Made by a program: the position numbers and the translations under genes. Under the pieces are notes generated by a model that worked only from the letters and a program-made list of their open reading frames with translations, had not been told where the DNA came from and searched no databases. Below, piece after piece: positions 10,257 to 18,493 of a stretch of 64,000 bases of DNA (position 1 is its first letter; each line of letters opens with the position of its first letter). The stretch spans positions 11,426 to 75,425 of the forward strand of contig CAVRYN010000008.1 of assembly GCA_963725505.1 (NCBI GenBank). Direction: 5' to 3'. This DNA is from Udaeobacter sp963725505 (GTDB taxonomy: Bacteria > Verrucomicrobiota > Verrucomicrobiia > Chthoniobacterales > UBA10450).

Positions 10257-11156
10257 TTAGTGTCCGCATCCCACGCAGGTGGTTTCGATGAGGCATGCGG
10301 GTTCGCCACTCTCTTGGCAGGGATTCGCATCTTCGATGAGCTGAAGTAACGGCGTTTCGGCCACCACCCGTAGAAACTTGTCCAGGCATCTGCACTCTGC
10401 GAAAATTGCCTCGAGGGGCCCCCCGAACAAAGCGTTGAACTCGAGACACGGCGAACAAGGCGCGCAAATGCTTCGAACATCGCCCTGCTCAGTGACGTTA
10501 AGCCCGTAGCTAGAGAGGGGAATGGCTGCGTTTCCGTTGGAGTTAGTAAGATTATACATGCAACGGAAGATAATCTCTCGGTCGTGATCTCTCGGAGGTA
10601 TCCCGATTACACAGTGGTACTCCAGGTCGGTGAAGATCATGCCTGCGTCCATGCCCAGGAGGTGAGCGAGCTGATCGGCTCGCCTCCTCCCCAATGGCTC
10701 GTTGATTTGTTCGGGGCGTCTGGCTTTGCGCGGCGCCAGGCGCGCCCATCTTGCGTTCTCCTGACACACGTCCGGCCAGAAGCATTGCCTGTTGTCGAAA
10801 ACCTGCTCATCGAAGTATCGCCTGTAAATGGCCCAGGGACAGCCCATTGGATTTTGCTCGAGGCAATCGACGAGCGGTTGAGGAATGGGCGACCTGTATG
10901 CCGGCATGTACGCGGCGAGGTCGGGATTCGCCATGTAGAGGAGCAGGAAATTTACCAGATAGACGGCGGTGGTTAGGGACGGTGCGTAAACTTCATTGGC
11001 TGCCTCGTGACCGTGCGAAGCTTGCGGGACGATAAACAACTGTGGCGTACACGTCGGCGAGGGCTGCGCGGCGAGCGGACCCGCCCAGAGGAAAACTGCG
11101 ATCGCCAGTGTTACGGGTAAAATTGCTACGGTTCGCGTTCGCATGAAGCCTTTCAT
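10257..11156 (-). CDS. Secreted cysteine-rich protein of unknown function
   Basis: A 299-aa protein with a clear signal peptide (MRTRTVAILPVTLAIAVFL...AAQ). The mature part has about sixteen Cys, clustered toward the end in CAPCSPC, CRC and CVGC patterns, which suggests disulfides or metal binding in the periplasm. No known family was recognised. It is convergent with the propeller gene and has the same exported character, so the 6.2-11.2 kb block looks like one accessory segment. An in-frame Met four codons after the first (MKGFM) is an equally plausible start. Confidence 0.6.
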   Translation of the reverse strand: MKGFMRTRTVAILPVTLAIAVFLWAGPLAAQPSPTCTPQLFIVPQASHGHEAANEVYAPSLTTAVYLVNFLLLYMANPDLAAYMPAYRSPIPQPLVDCLEQNPMGCPWAIYRRYFDEQVFDNRQCFWPDVCQENARWARLAPRKARRPEQINEPLGRRRADQLAHLLGMDAGMIFTDLEYHCVIGIPPRDHDREIIFRCMYNLTNSNGNAAIPLSSYGLNVTEQGDVRSICAPCSPCLEFNALFGGPLEAIFAECRCLDKFLRVVAETPLLQLIEDANPCQESGEPACLIETTCVGCGH

Positions 11157-11327
11157 TTCGAGGCGCGTATATCAGCCGCGGTTGCCTCGATCAAGCTCTC
11201 GATCACTCCGGGTAGCGTATGCGTCTCGCGTGCTGGCGATCGCGTCCTCGCGATCGCGAACTTTGTGCAAGCTTGCATCGCGTGAATCGTCTCCAGGCCG
11301 AATCGCTCACACCTCAGCCCCACCTTG

Positions 11328-11552
11328 TCACAACATCTCCGTCTGCCTCTCGCGCCCGGATTCTCGCGCGGCCATTGCGAATGGAGTCAATTGTGGCGGG
11401 GCATCGACGCGTTCGTTGCCGTTGAGCAGACCTTCGACGGTGAAAATTTGAATGCGCGGATAATCTAGATAGACCAGATCGACGCTCCGGTCGGGGAGTT
11501 CTTTCCGATCCGAAAGCCATCTTAAATTGTCGCCGAAATAGAGCCGATTCAT
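11328..11552 (-). pseudogene. Internally deleted site-specific DNA methyltransferase
   Basis: The frame starts MNRLYFGDNLRWLSDRKE and DLVYLD, the N-terminus of a DNA-methyltransferase family whose catalytic motif continues DPPF. Here it jumps after YLD straight to YPRIQIFTVEGLLNG, which resembles the C-terminal end of the same family, and stops 40 residues later. The catalytic PPF and nearly all of the central region are missing, so the product cannot be active. A single internal deletion is the simplest explanation. Confidence 0.65.
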
Positions 11553-11897
11553 TCTGGGAAAAACATTCAGAGATTTGACTCGTTCGTCGCCCGACTCTCT
11601 TGCAGCTACCCTTGCTGCGCAACCGTCCATGTCGCTCGTCCCACTCGCTCCATTCTCGACTTCGCTCGGAATGACAAGTATGAGGTGCTTACGCTGGCGA
11701 GCGTCTTCGCGATCGTGAAGTTGGCCTGTGCGCTGTGCTGCTTGCCGAGGTTTGAACGTATTGAAAAGCCTGTTTCGGCGCGACGCCGAAACCAACACGC
11801 CAGAGGCGTGCGCTACCCTTGCGATAGGCAACTGTCGATCTTATATTTAGCAGGCGCGTTCGGTTACGCTGCGCCGAAACAAGATACGGAGGTCATT
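11553..11897. other. Intergenic stretch with repeat debris
   Basis: No gene is supported. It contains half of a family A repeat (11651-11676) and several small GCGATCGC-type and GGCG/CGCC palindromes before the HPPD gene. Confidence 0.5.
11651..11676. repeat. Half copy of family A repeat
   Basis: Carries the right-hand end CTCGACTTCGCTCGGAATGAC seen in full family A copies at 18330, 28594 and 33480; no left half was found. Confidence 0.5.
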
Positions 11898-13038
11898 ATG
11901 CCAACGACAATTGCTGCTCCAAAAACGAAAGGCGCCCCTGCGGCGCAGGAAGATTTTTTGCCGCTTGAAGGTACAGATCACATCGAGTTTTACGTCGGCA
12001 ACGCCAAGCAGGCGGCGCATTTTTACAAGAGCGCGCTCGGTTTTCAGCCGGTAGCCTACAGCGGACCGGAAACCGGCGTGCGAGAGCGCGCCAGTTATGT
12101 GGTGCGGCAGAACAAGATCACGTTTGTTCTGACCACGCCGATTCGGGCGAAACATCCAATTGCCGATCACATTCTCAAACATGGCGACGGCGTGAAAGTG
12201 ATCGCATTGAAAGTAAAGGACGCGACTTCGGCTTGGAAAGAAACCACGAAGCGCGGCGGCAAAAGTTACATGGAGCCGAAAACGCTGACAGACGAGCAGG
12301 GGAAAATCGTGCTTAGCGGCATCCACACTTACGGCGAAGTCGCGCACGTGTTTGTGGAGCGCGATGATTACACGGGGCCGTTCATGCCGGGTTTTGTGAA
12401 ATGGGAGCCGTCGTTCCGCGCGACGGAGACGGGATTGCAGCATGTTGATCATTGCGTCGGCAACGTCGGATGGAACCAGATGAACCCGTGGGTAAAGTTT
12501 TACGAAGATGTGATGGGTTTCCGCAACATCCTGACGTTCGATGACAAAGATATTTCCACCGAATACTCCGCGTTGATGAGCAAGGTGATGAGCAACGGCA
12601 ACGGCTTCGTGAAATTTCCGATCAACGAGCCGGCCGAAGGCAAAAAGAAATCGCAGGTGGAAGAATATCTCGAGTTTTACGACGGCGAAGGTGTGCAGCA
12701 CATCGCGATGGCGCACGAACAACATCATCGAGACGGTGACCGCGCTGCAGCAGCGCGGGCTCGAGTTCCTGAAAGTTCCTTCCACCTACTACGACACGTT
12801 GCTGGATCGCGTCGGCCACATCGACGAAGAACTGAACGCGTTGAAGCAAATCGGAATTCTCGTCGATCGCGATGACGAAGGTTATCTCCTGCAAATCTTC
12901 ACCAAGCCGGTGGAAGATCGGCCGACGCTCTTCTTCGAGATCATTCAGCGCAAGGGCGCGAAGAGTTTCGGCAAAGGCAATTTCAAAGCGCTGTTCGAGG
13001 CCATCGAGCGCGAACAAGCTGCACGAGGTAATTTATAA
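11898..13038 (+). CDS. hppD: 4-hydroxyphenylpyruvate dioxygenase, frameshifted near 12714
   Basis: Converts 4-hydroxyphenylpyruvate to homogentisate in tyrosine breakdown. It has two vicinal-oxygen-chelate halves; the C-terminal half carries the Fe(II) ligands in LQHVDHCVGNV, GVQHIAMA and the final FFEIIQR. The first frame runs well to GVQHIAMA at about 12712; the rest (TNNIIETVTALQQRGLEFL to the stop at 13036) is in another frame. Removing one base in ggcgcacgaac restores a normal 379-aa enzyme. The start at 11898 follows a good GGAGG-like site. The neighbour hmgA handles its product, so the pair forms a catabolic unit. Confidence 0.92.
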
Positions 13039-13062
13039 CGGATGAATAATTGGAAGAGTTCA

Positions 13063-13188
13063 CCCCTCACCTTAATCCTCTCCCCTCGGGGAGAGGCGAA
13101 CTGCACACATACGCGCCATGATCGCACGGTCGGTAAGCGGAACGGGTCGCCTCTCCTCTTGGGTAGGAGGAGAGGGGGAGGGTGAGGA
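13063..13188. repeat. Family B palindromic repeat (CCCTCACC...GGTGAGG)
   Basis: Begins CCCCTCACCTTAATCCTCTC, ends AGAGGGGGAGGGTGAGG, with internal CTCTCCCC/GGGGAGAG arms. It separates hppD from hmgA. Other copies are at 16452, 47821, 49001 and 49554. Confidence 0.7.
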
Positions 13189-13219
13189 GCCGGTTCAATT
13201 TTAAAAGGAGGATTCGACA

Positions 13220-14404
13220 ATGCCGTATTACCAAAAACTTGGCGAGATGCCGAGCAAGCATCACATCTGGTTCCACCGCGATGGCGCCGGACCCGGGTAC
13301 AAAAACGAAGGCATCTATTACGAGCACGTAGTTACGACGGAAGGTTTCAACGAAGCGTTTTCAATCATGTATCATCTGCGGCCGCCCACGCGCGTGCGCA
13401 ATGTAAAGCTCCTGAAATGCGAGGAGCTGAAGAAAGTCACTGACAGCCCGCTGCGGCATCATCATCTGAAAACGGCGAATATTCCTCGCAAAGGAGATCT
13501 CTACACGGGTCGAATTCCGATTTTGTTTAATCAGGACGTCATCGCGTACCGCTCGCGCCCGGAAAAGGCTTACGACAAATTTCAGTATTACCGCAACGGT
13601 GGCGCGGACGAGATCATCTTTGTTTTCCAAGGCGGCGGCACACTCGAATCCATTTTCGGGAAGCAACGCTATCGCGCCGAGGATTACATCGTGATTCCGC
13701 GCGGAATTACTTATCGGCTCGTGCCGGACAAGGTTGAAGAAGAAGATTATTTGATTCTCGAATCGGTCGGCCCGGTCCGAATTCCGCAACGCTATTTGAA
13801 CAAAGAGGGTCAGATCAAGATGGGCTCGCCTTACTCCGAGCGCGACCTCCATGGCCCAACTGAAGTGCTGGCGATTGACAAAGATGAGGACACCGAAATT
13901 TTAGTGAAGGACGGCCCGCGCTGGACTCAGGTCACGATGGCGCATCATCCGTTCGATGTCGTCGGCTGGGACGGCTACGTTTATCCGTTCACTTTTAACG
14001 CCCAGGATTTCGAACCGATCACCGGCACGGTGCATCAACCGCCGCCCATTCATCAGACCTTTGAAATTCGCGGTTATGTGGTGTGCACATTCGCGCCGCG
14101 CTTTTTGGATACGCATCCCGAGGCCGTGAAAATTCCGTGGGTGCACGACAACGTCGAAGCCGATGAAGTTTTATTTTACGTGCGCGGTAATTTCGGATCG
14201 CGCCGTGGAATCGAGCCGGCGTCGATCACGCTGCATCCCCGCGGCATTCCGCACGGGCCGCATCCGGGAACGATCATGGCGAGCAAAAACGCGACCCGCA
14301 CAGAAGAGCTCGCAGTGATGTTCGATACGCAGCACACTCTCGAGCTCACCGAGCAGGCTGTTGCGCTCGACGACGAGAAATATCCACAAAGCTGGCTCGA
14401 GTAA
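13220..14404 (+). CDS. hmgA: Homogentisate 1,2-dioxygenase
   Basis: Opens the aromatic ring of homogentisate to maleylacetoacetate. The 394-aa sequence is collinear with the bacterial family: N-terminal PYYQKLGEMPSKHH, central ADEIIFVFQGGGTLES, and the C-terminal cupin motifs HPFDVVGWDGYVYPF, NVEADEVLFYVRGNF and HPRGIPHGPHPG that hold the Fe(II) His/Glu ligands. A strong Shine-Dalgarno (AAGGAGG, 13205-13211) precedes the ATG. It follows hppD after one repeat. The next steps (maleylacetoacetate isomerase, fumarylacetoacetase) are not in this window. Confidence 0.95.
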   Translation: MPYYQKLGEMPSKHHIWFHRDGAGPGYKNEGIYYEHVVTTEGFNEAFSIMYHLRPPTRVRNVKLLKCEELKKVTDSPLRHHHLKTANIPRKGDLYTGRIPILFNQDVIAYRSRPEKAYDKFQYYRNGGADEIIFVFQGGGTLESIFGKQRYRAEDYIVIPRGITYRLVPDKVEEEDYLILESVGPVRIPQRYLNKEGQIKMGSPYSERDLHGPTEVLAIDKDEDTEILVKDGPRWTQVTMAHHPFDVVGWDGYVYPFTFNAQDFEPITGTVHQPPPIHQTFEIRGYVVCTFAPRFLDTHPEAVKIPWVHDNVEADEVLFYVRGNFGSRRGIEPASITLHPRGIPHGPHPGTIMASKNATRTEELAVMFDTQHTLELTEQAVALDDEKYPQSWLE

Positions 14405-14428
14405 GATTGGTTCAGCTAAGTTATTCCA

Positions 14429-15067
14429 ATGCGGGACGGAAACTCCGAAATCGAAACTGAACTAGAAGCGGCTGAACGCCGCATCAGCAAAATTCCGCGC
14501 TGCGGCGCAGCTCGCGTCGCAAGCATGGAGCAATCCTTTCTCGGCTTGCTCGAAGCTATCGGTGAGGACCCAAAGCGGGAAGGTTTGCTCAGAACGCCGG
14601 GCCGGGCTGCGCGCGCATTCGAATTTTTGACCACCGGTTACAGGCAGAGCTTGGACGAACTGATCAATAATGCGCTTTTCGACTCGGAAGCCAGCGAGAT
14701 CATTCTCGTCAAAGACATCGAACTGTATTCGTTATGTGAGCACCATTTGATTCCATTCATCGGTAAAGCGCACGTTGCTTACATCCCGGACGGCAAAGTC
14801 GTCGGCCTGTCGAAGACGGCGCGCATTGTCGACATGTTCGCGCGACGGCTCCAGATCCAGGAGAACCTCACGATGCAAATCGCCGATGCCTTGATGAAGG
14901 CGTTGCATCCGCGCGGGGTTGGTGTCGTTATCGAGGCGAAACATCTGTGTATGATGATGCGCGGCGTTGAAAAACAGAATTCGGTGATGAAGACCTCATG
15001 CCTCCTCGGTGTTTTCAAAGAGGACGCGCGAACGCGCTCCGAATTCCTCTCGCTGCTGAAAGATTAG
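14429..15067 (+). CDS. folE: GTP cyclohydrolase I
   Basis: Makes 7,8-dihydroneopterin triphosphate from GTP, the first step of folate and of tetrahydrobiopterin synthesis. The 212-aa protein shows zinc ligands Cys103 and His106 in SLCEHHLIPF and Cys174 in HLCMMMRG, and the GLSKTARIVDMFARRLQIQE active-site region. It starts 24 bp after hmgA. Its position between a tyrosine catabolic pair and a PTPS-like gene suggests a role in pterin cofactor supply for the hydroxylase at 18.5-20.3 kb rather than folate alone; this is inference. Confidence 0.95.
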   Translation: MRDGNSEIETELEAAERRISKIPRCGAARVASMEQSFLGLLEAIGEDPKREGLLRTPGRAARAFEFLTTGYRQSLDELINNALFDSEASEIILVKDIELYSLCEHHLIPFIGKAHVAYIPDGKVVGLSKTARIVDMFARRLQIQENLTMQIADALMKALHPRGVGVVIEAKHLCMMMRGVEKQNSVMKTSCLLGVFKEDARTRSEFLSLLKD

Positions 15068-15218
15068 GTGGGACGCGTTGTCATTCGGCACGCGATAGAT
15101 GGAGACGGCCCGCCCTCGGGCCGCTGGCTATGGCGGCGCGGGGGCGCGCCGGCTCCAGCATCGTCTTCGCAGAAGCCGATCAACCTTGCGCGATCAGGTG
15201 TAGCGTGTTTGCTGAATC

Positions 15219-16434
15219 ATGCTCCTAACTGTTAGCAAGCGCCTCGAATTCTCAGCTTCCCGGCGTTTGCGCGTTGGTCACTGGAGCGATGCTGAAAACC
15301 TGAGTGCTTTCGGCCCAGAAACGAGTGCGCGCTATGGAAGCGGCCGCAATTACATCGCTTATTTCGTGTTCACGGGGCCGGTGGATCCAAGGACGGGAAT
15401 GCTGATCAACATCAGCGAAATCAAAGAGCGCGCCGGGAAAATTCTGCGTGACCGTTTCGATCACAAGTTTCTTAACGAGGACAATTTGTTTTTTGGCGAT
15501 GTTGCACCGACTGCGGAGAACATTGCCCGGCAGCTCTACGTCGATGTCGCGCCGCTGTTCGCTGATCTCGAAGCAAAACTGTGCGCTTGTCACCTGACTG
15601 AGTCGCCCGAACGCAGCGCGACTTATTATTACAGTGGCGCTTACGAGGCGAATTACTGGTTTGAATTTTCAGCGGCGCGCAGAACGATGTCGCCCGCAGC
15701 TGAGCACGGAAGAAAACGCGCGGCTGTTTGGGCAGGCGACTTCAACGCACGGACACAACTATCGCGCTCGTCTCACGTTTCGGGCGGAACGGTTCGATGG
15801 GAAAGGGCCGTTGGTCCGCTACGATACAATCGACGCTTGTCTTCGCGCGTTGCGCAGTGAACTCGATCATCGCTATCTCAACGAAGAGGTCGTTGGACTA
15901 AAGGATCGTCCCATCACAACCGAGAGTTTGGCGCGATACATCTACGAGCGCGTAAAGAGCCTGATGCCAGTCCACCGTGTTCGTTTGCACGAGCGGAACG
16001 ATTTTTTCGCGGAAGCGTGGGCAAACAATGTTGTTTTCCTTGGATTACAGGTGGGATTCCATGCGGCGCATCGATTGCATGCAGCCATGCTTTCCGACGC
16101 CGAGAACTGGAAGCTTTACGGCAAGTGCAACAATCCGCGCGGCCACGGTCACGGTTATCTGACGGAAGCGACAGTGGGAGGCGAGTACGATGTGCGCAGC
16201 GGCACGCTCTACGACTTTGTGGCGTTGAAGAACGCGTTGGCAGAATCGCTTGAGCCATGGCGGGATCGCCATCTCGATCTCGAAACGGAGGATTTTCGCG
16301 ATGCGCCTTCAACTGGAGAAAATATCGTGCGCGCGCTTTGGCCTAAGCTCGATAATCGCCTCGGGCAACGGCTCGTTCGCTTACGTTTGTGGGAAACGGC
16401 GAATAACCGGTTTACGCTGCGCAGAACCACGTAG
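15219..16434 (+). CDS. Three-module 6-pyruvoyl-tetrahydropterin synthase-like protein, frameshifted near 15683
   Basis: About 404 aa after correcting one extra base. Three PTPS/QueD-like modules can be traced. Module 1 (residues 1-125) has the fold signatures FDHKFLNED and PTAENIA, but the zinc His are replaced (FSASRRL and YGSGRNY). Module 2 (about 148-265) has THGHNY, ELDHRYLNEE and TTESLARYIYE. Module 3 (about 275-400) has FHAAHRL, GHGHGY and PSTGENIVRALWP. PTPS enzymes are normally about 120-150 aa homomultimers, so a triple fusion is unusual. The likely role is conversion of dihydroneopterin triphosphate made by the upstream folE; a QueD-like role is the alternative. Confidence 0.8.
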
Positions 16435-16451
16435 CAGCTTTCGCACTTTGA

Positions 16452-16555
16452 TCCCCTCTCCCCTTTGTCAGGGGAGAGGATGAAGGTGAGGGGAAGTGGT
16501 GGCTGCATGTACTAAAACCCTCACCCCACCCTCTCCCTTAGCAAGGGAGAGGCGA
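16452..16555. repeat. Family B palindromic repeat
   Basis: Two stem-forming halves, CCCCTCTCCCC...GGGGAGAGG...GGTGAGGGG and CCCTCACCCCACCCTCTCCC...GGGAGAGG, between the PTPS-like and SDR genes. Confidence 0.7.
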
Positions 16556-16610
16556 CCCGTCTTCCCTGATGTTGAGTCTCTGAGTTCGCGGCGATAGTTT
16601 GTGACGAAAG

Positions 16611-17303
16611 ATGAAACGCTATCTCATCACAGGCGCGAGCCGCGGCATTGGTCGCGCGATAGCTGAGGAGCTTGCCGCGAAAGACGTGGAGCTGCTTTTG
16701 CACGGGCGCGACACGGTTGCGCTGGCGCAGACGCGAAAAGCCGTCGAGTCGCAATGCGCGAAAGTGACGCTCTTAATTCACGATCTGGCGACTTCCGCTG
16801 GCGTGTCTGACTTGATCGCTGAAGTCGGCAACGAGCCAATCCATTTGCTCGTGAACAATGCCGGCGTCGCGGTGGTGAAACCGTTCACAGAGATCACCAC
16901 AATCGAATGGGAACAAACCGTCGGCGTCAATATCACTGCGCCATTTATGTTGACGCAGCATTTCGCTCCGCGAATGCCGCCCGGTTCGAGCATTGTGAAC
17001 ATTCTCTCCGTCGCAGCCAAAAAAGGGTTTCCAAACTGGAGCGCATATTGCATGAGCAAGTTCGCGCTTGAAGGATTCTCCCAATGCGTGCGCGAGGAAT
17101 TACGTGACCGAAAAATTCGCGTGATCAATGTTTACCCTGCGGCGACGGCCACCGATATCTGGGACCAAATCGAAGGCAAATGGCCGCGTAAGAGAATGAT
17201 GAGCGCCACACAAGTCGCCGATGCGGTCGCGTTCGCCCTGGCGCGCCCGACGGACACACTCGTCGAGAATATCACGCTCTCGAGTCTCGCTGGAAATCTG
17301 TGA
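16611..17303 (+). CDS. Short-chain dehydrogenase/reductase (sepiapterin-reductase candidate)
   Basis: A classical SDR of 230 aa. The NAD(P)-binding TGASRGIG is at residues 7-14, NNAG at 82-85, a catalytic Ser in NILSVAA and the Tyr146-x3-Lys150 pair (YCMSK). It ends near residue 230 without a C-terminal extension. SDRs are too diverse for a substrate call from motifs, but its place directly after GTP cyclohydrolase I and the PTPS-like gene fits the last step of tetrahydrobiopterin synthesis (sepiapterin reductase). That role is inferred from context only. Confidence 0.85.
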   Translation: MKRYLITGASRGIGRAIAEELAAKDVELLLHGRDTVALAQTRKAVESQCAKVTLLIHDLATSAGVSDLIAEVGNEPIHLLVNNAGVAVVKPFTEITTIEWEQTVGVNITAPFMLTQHFAPRMPPGSSIVNILSVAAKKGFPNWSAYCMSKFALEGFSQCVREELRDRKIRVINVYPAATATDIWDQIEGKWPRKRMMSATQVADAVAFALARPTDTLVENITLSSLAGNL

Positions 17304-17333
17304 TTGATGGCGCAAGTTCCCGACACAAACGCG

Positions 17334-17449
17334 TTGTAGCCACGGCTCTGTGAGCCGTCTTCCGAAGAATATGACCTTCCCAAGCAGAAGCGGTCACAGG
17401 TCCGCACACCGGACGGATTCGTCCATGCGGCGCAACCCGTGGTTACAGC
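17334..17449. repeat. Family C palindromic repeat
   Basis: Left end TTGTAGCCACGG, right end CCGTGGTTACAGC, with an inner CGGCTCTGTGAGCCG hairpin; it fills the gap between the SDR and PAS-protein genes. Confidence 0.65.
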
Positions 17450-17467
17450 GCAAAAACTATTCGTTCC

Positions 17468-18316
17468 ATGATTAAAGCCCTGCAAAGCGAGCTTAGCATC
17501 AATGTGGTCGCTTCGATCATTGTATCGCTGCTCTTTTTAGCGGCAGGCTTTGTCTGGGGAAAATACAAGGAACGGCGTCGGAAGTTTGGGAGAAATCTCG
17601 AAGAGTACGATTTCTACCCGTTTACGGTCACGCGCGAGAACTTTGGTGAATTCAGCCTTAAAGATTTCCGGCTGGGCATGCATTACTTCCTCAAGAACGA
17701 AGATCATACTGCTGCGCGGCAGCTCATCTTTATCGGCGAGCAAAACAACGTTCGCGCACAACTCGAACCCACTGAGCAAAAGGTGTACGCGCAGCTATTC
17801 GAGAAATACAACGGCAAGACAATCGCCGATGATACGCACGAATTCCTCGAAAACTACGAGCGGATCGTGCGACTGATCGGGAAATCGTTTCCGAACACCG
17901 GGATCGAGATCTTGCTGCACAACCTCGCGGACCCGGCGCACTCACTCATCACCCTGGAAAACAACGTGACCGGTCGGCATTTACGCGATGGCACTACCAA
18001 CTTGTTGATCGACCTGAAACGCCGCCAGCTTCTCAACGAAGAGAAACTGAATTACGAGCTGAACATCGGCGCGCGAAAATTCAAATGCACAACGATCCCC
18101 ATCAAGCGAAAGGAATTCGGAATCGTTGGCGCGATCTGCATCAACATCGACGCTAATTACATCACCGAAGAGGTGCTGAAAGATCGGCAGCGGATCGAAA
18201 ATTGGTTCGCAAACTTTTGCCGCACCGACATGCAGCTCGATGAGAATATTCTGAGCAAGGACGAATACGCCAAGGCATTGAAGGGCAAACGGCATTTCAA
18301 GGACGAATCGTTTTGA
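17468..18316 (+). CDS. Membrane-anchored protein with YheO-like PAS domain
   Basis: A 282-aa protein. Residues 11-30 form one membrane helix (VVASIIVSLLFLAAGFVWG) followed by a basic stop-transfer KYKERRRK. The region around residues 135-235 resembles the YheO-like PAS domain: GIEILLHNLADPAHSLITLE, then an NVTGRHLRDG turn and an FGIVGAICINID strand. YheO-type proteins are regulators, but no DNA-binding helix-turn-helix is evident here, so a membrane-tethered sensor is more likely. It sits between the pterin genes and the convergent hydroxylase; sensing of a pterin or aromatic compound is speculative. Confidence 0.6.
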   Translation: MIKALQSELSINVVASIIVSLLFLAAGFVWGKYKERRRKFGRNLEEYDFYPFTVTRENFGEFSLKDFRLGMHYFLKNEDHTAARQLIFIGEQNNVRAQLEPTEQKVYAQLFEKYNGKTIADDTHEFLENYERIVRLIGKSFPNTGIEILLHNLADPAHSLITLENNVTGRHLRDGTTNLLIDLKRRQLLNEEKLNYELNIGARKFKCTTIPIKRKEFGIVGAICINIDANYITEEVLKDRQRIENWFANFCRTDMQLDENILSKDEYAKALKGKRHFKDESF

Positions 18317-18329
18317 TCACTCGAACCCG

Positions 18330-18400
18330 TCATCTCGAGCGCAGTCGAGAATGGAGCGGCTGGGGAAGCCTCGACATTCTCGACTCCGCTCGGAATGACA
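18330..18400. repeat. Family A inverted repeat
   Basis: Left end GTCATCTCGAGCGCAGTCGA and right end TCGACTCCGCTCGGAATGAC are imperfect inverted copies. It sits between the convergent PAS-protein and hydroxylase genes. Confidence 0.65.
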
Positions 18401-18409
18401 AATGACCGG

Positions 18410-18493
18410 AGCTGTAGCCGCCGCCCTGTGGGCGGCGCAACGTGAGCCCTCGACTATCCGTCCCGCACTTCGCACAGCGAAGCGGCTACAGCT
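18410..18493. repeat. Family C palindromic repeat
   Basis: Left end AGCTGTAGCCGC, right end GCGGCTACAGCT, with an internal CCGCCCTGTGGGCGG hairpin. Its right end reaches the stop codon of the hydroxylase gene and may act as its terminator. Confidence 0.7.

Noticed and set aside
11847..12785. A 312-codon reverse-strand frame across the HPPD gene
   Set aside because: It is the antisense shadow of a highly conserved enzyme; codon pattern and domains are on the forward strand.
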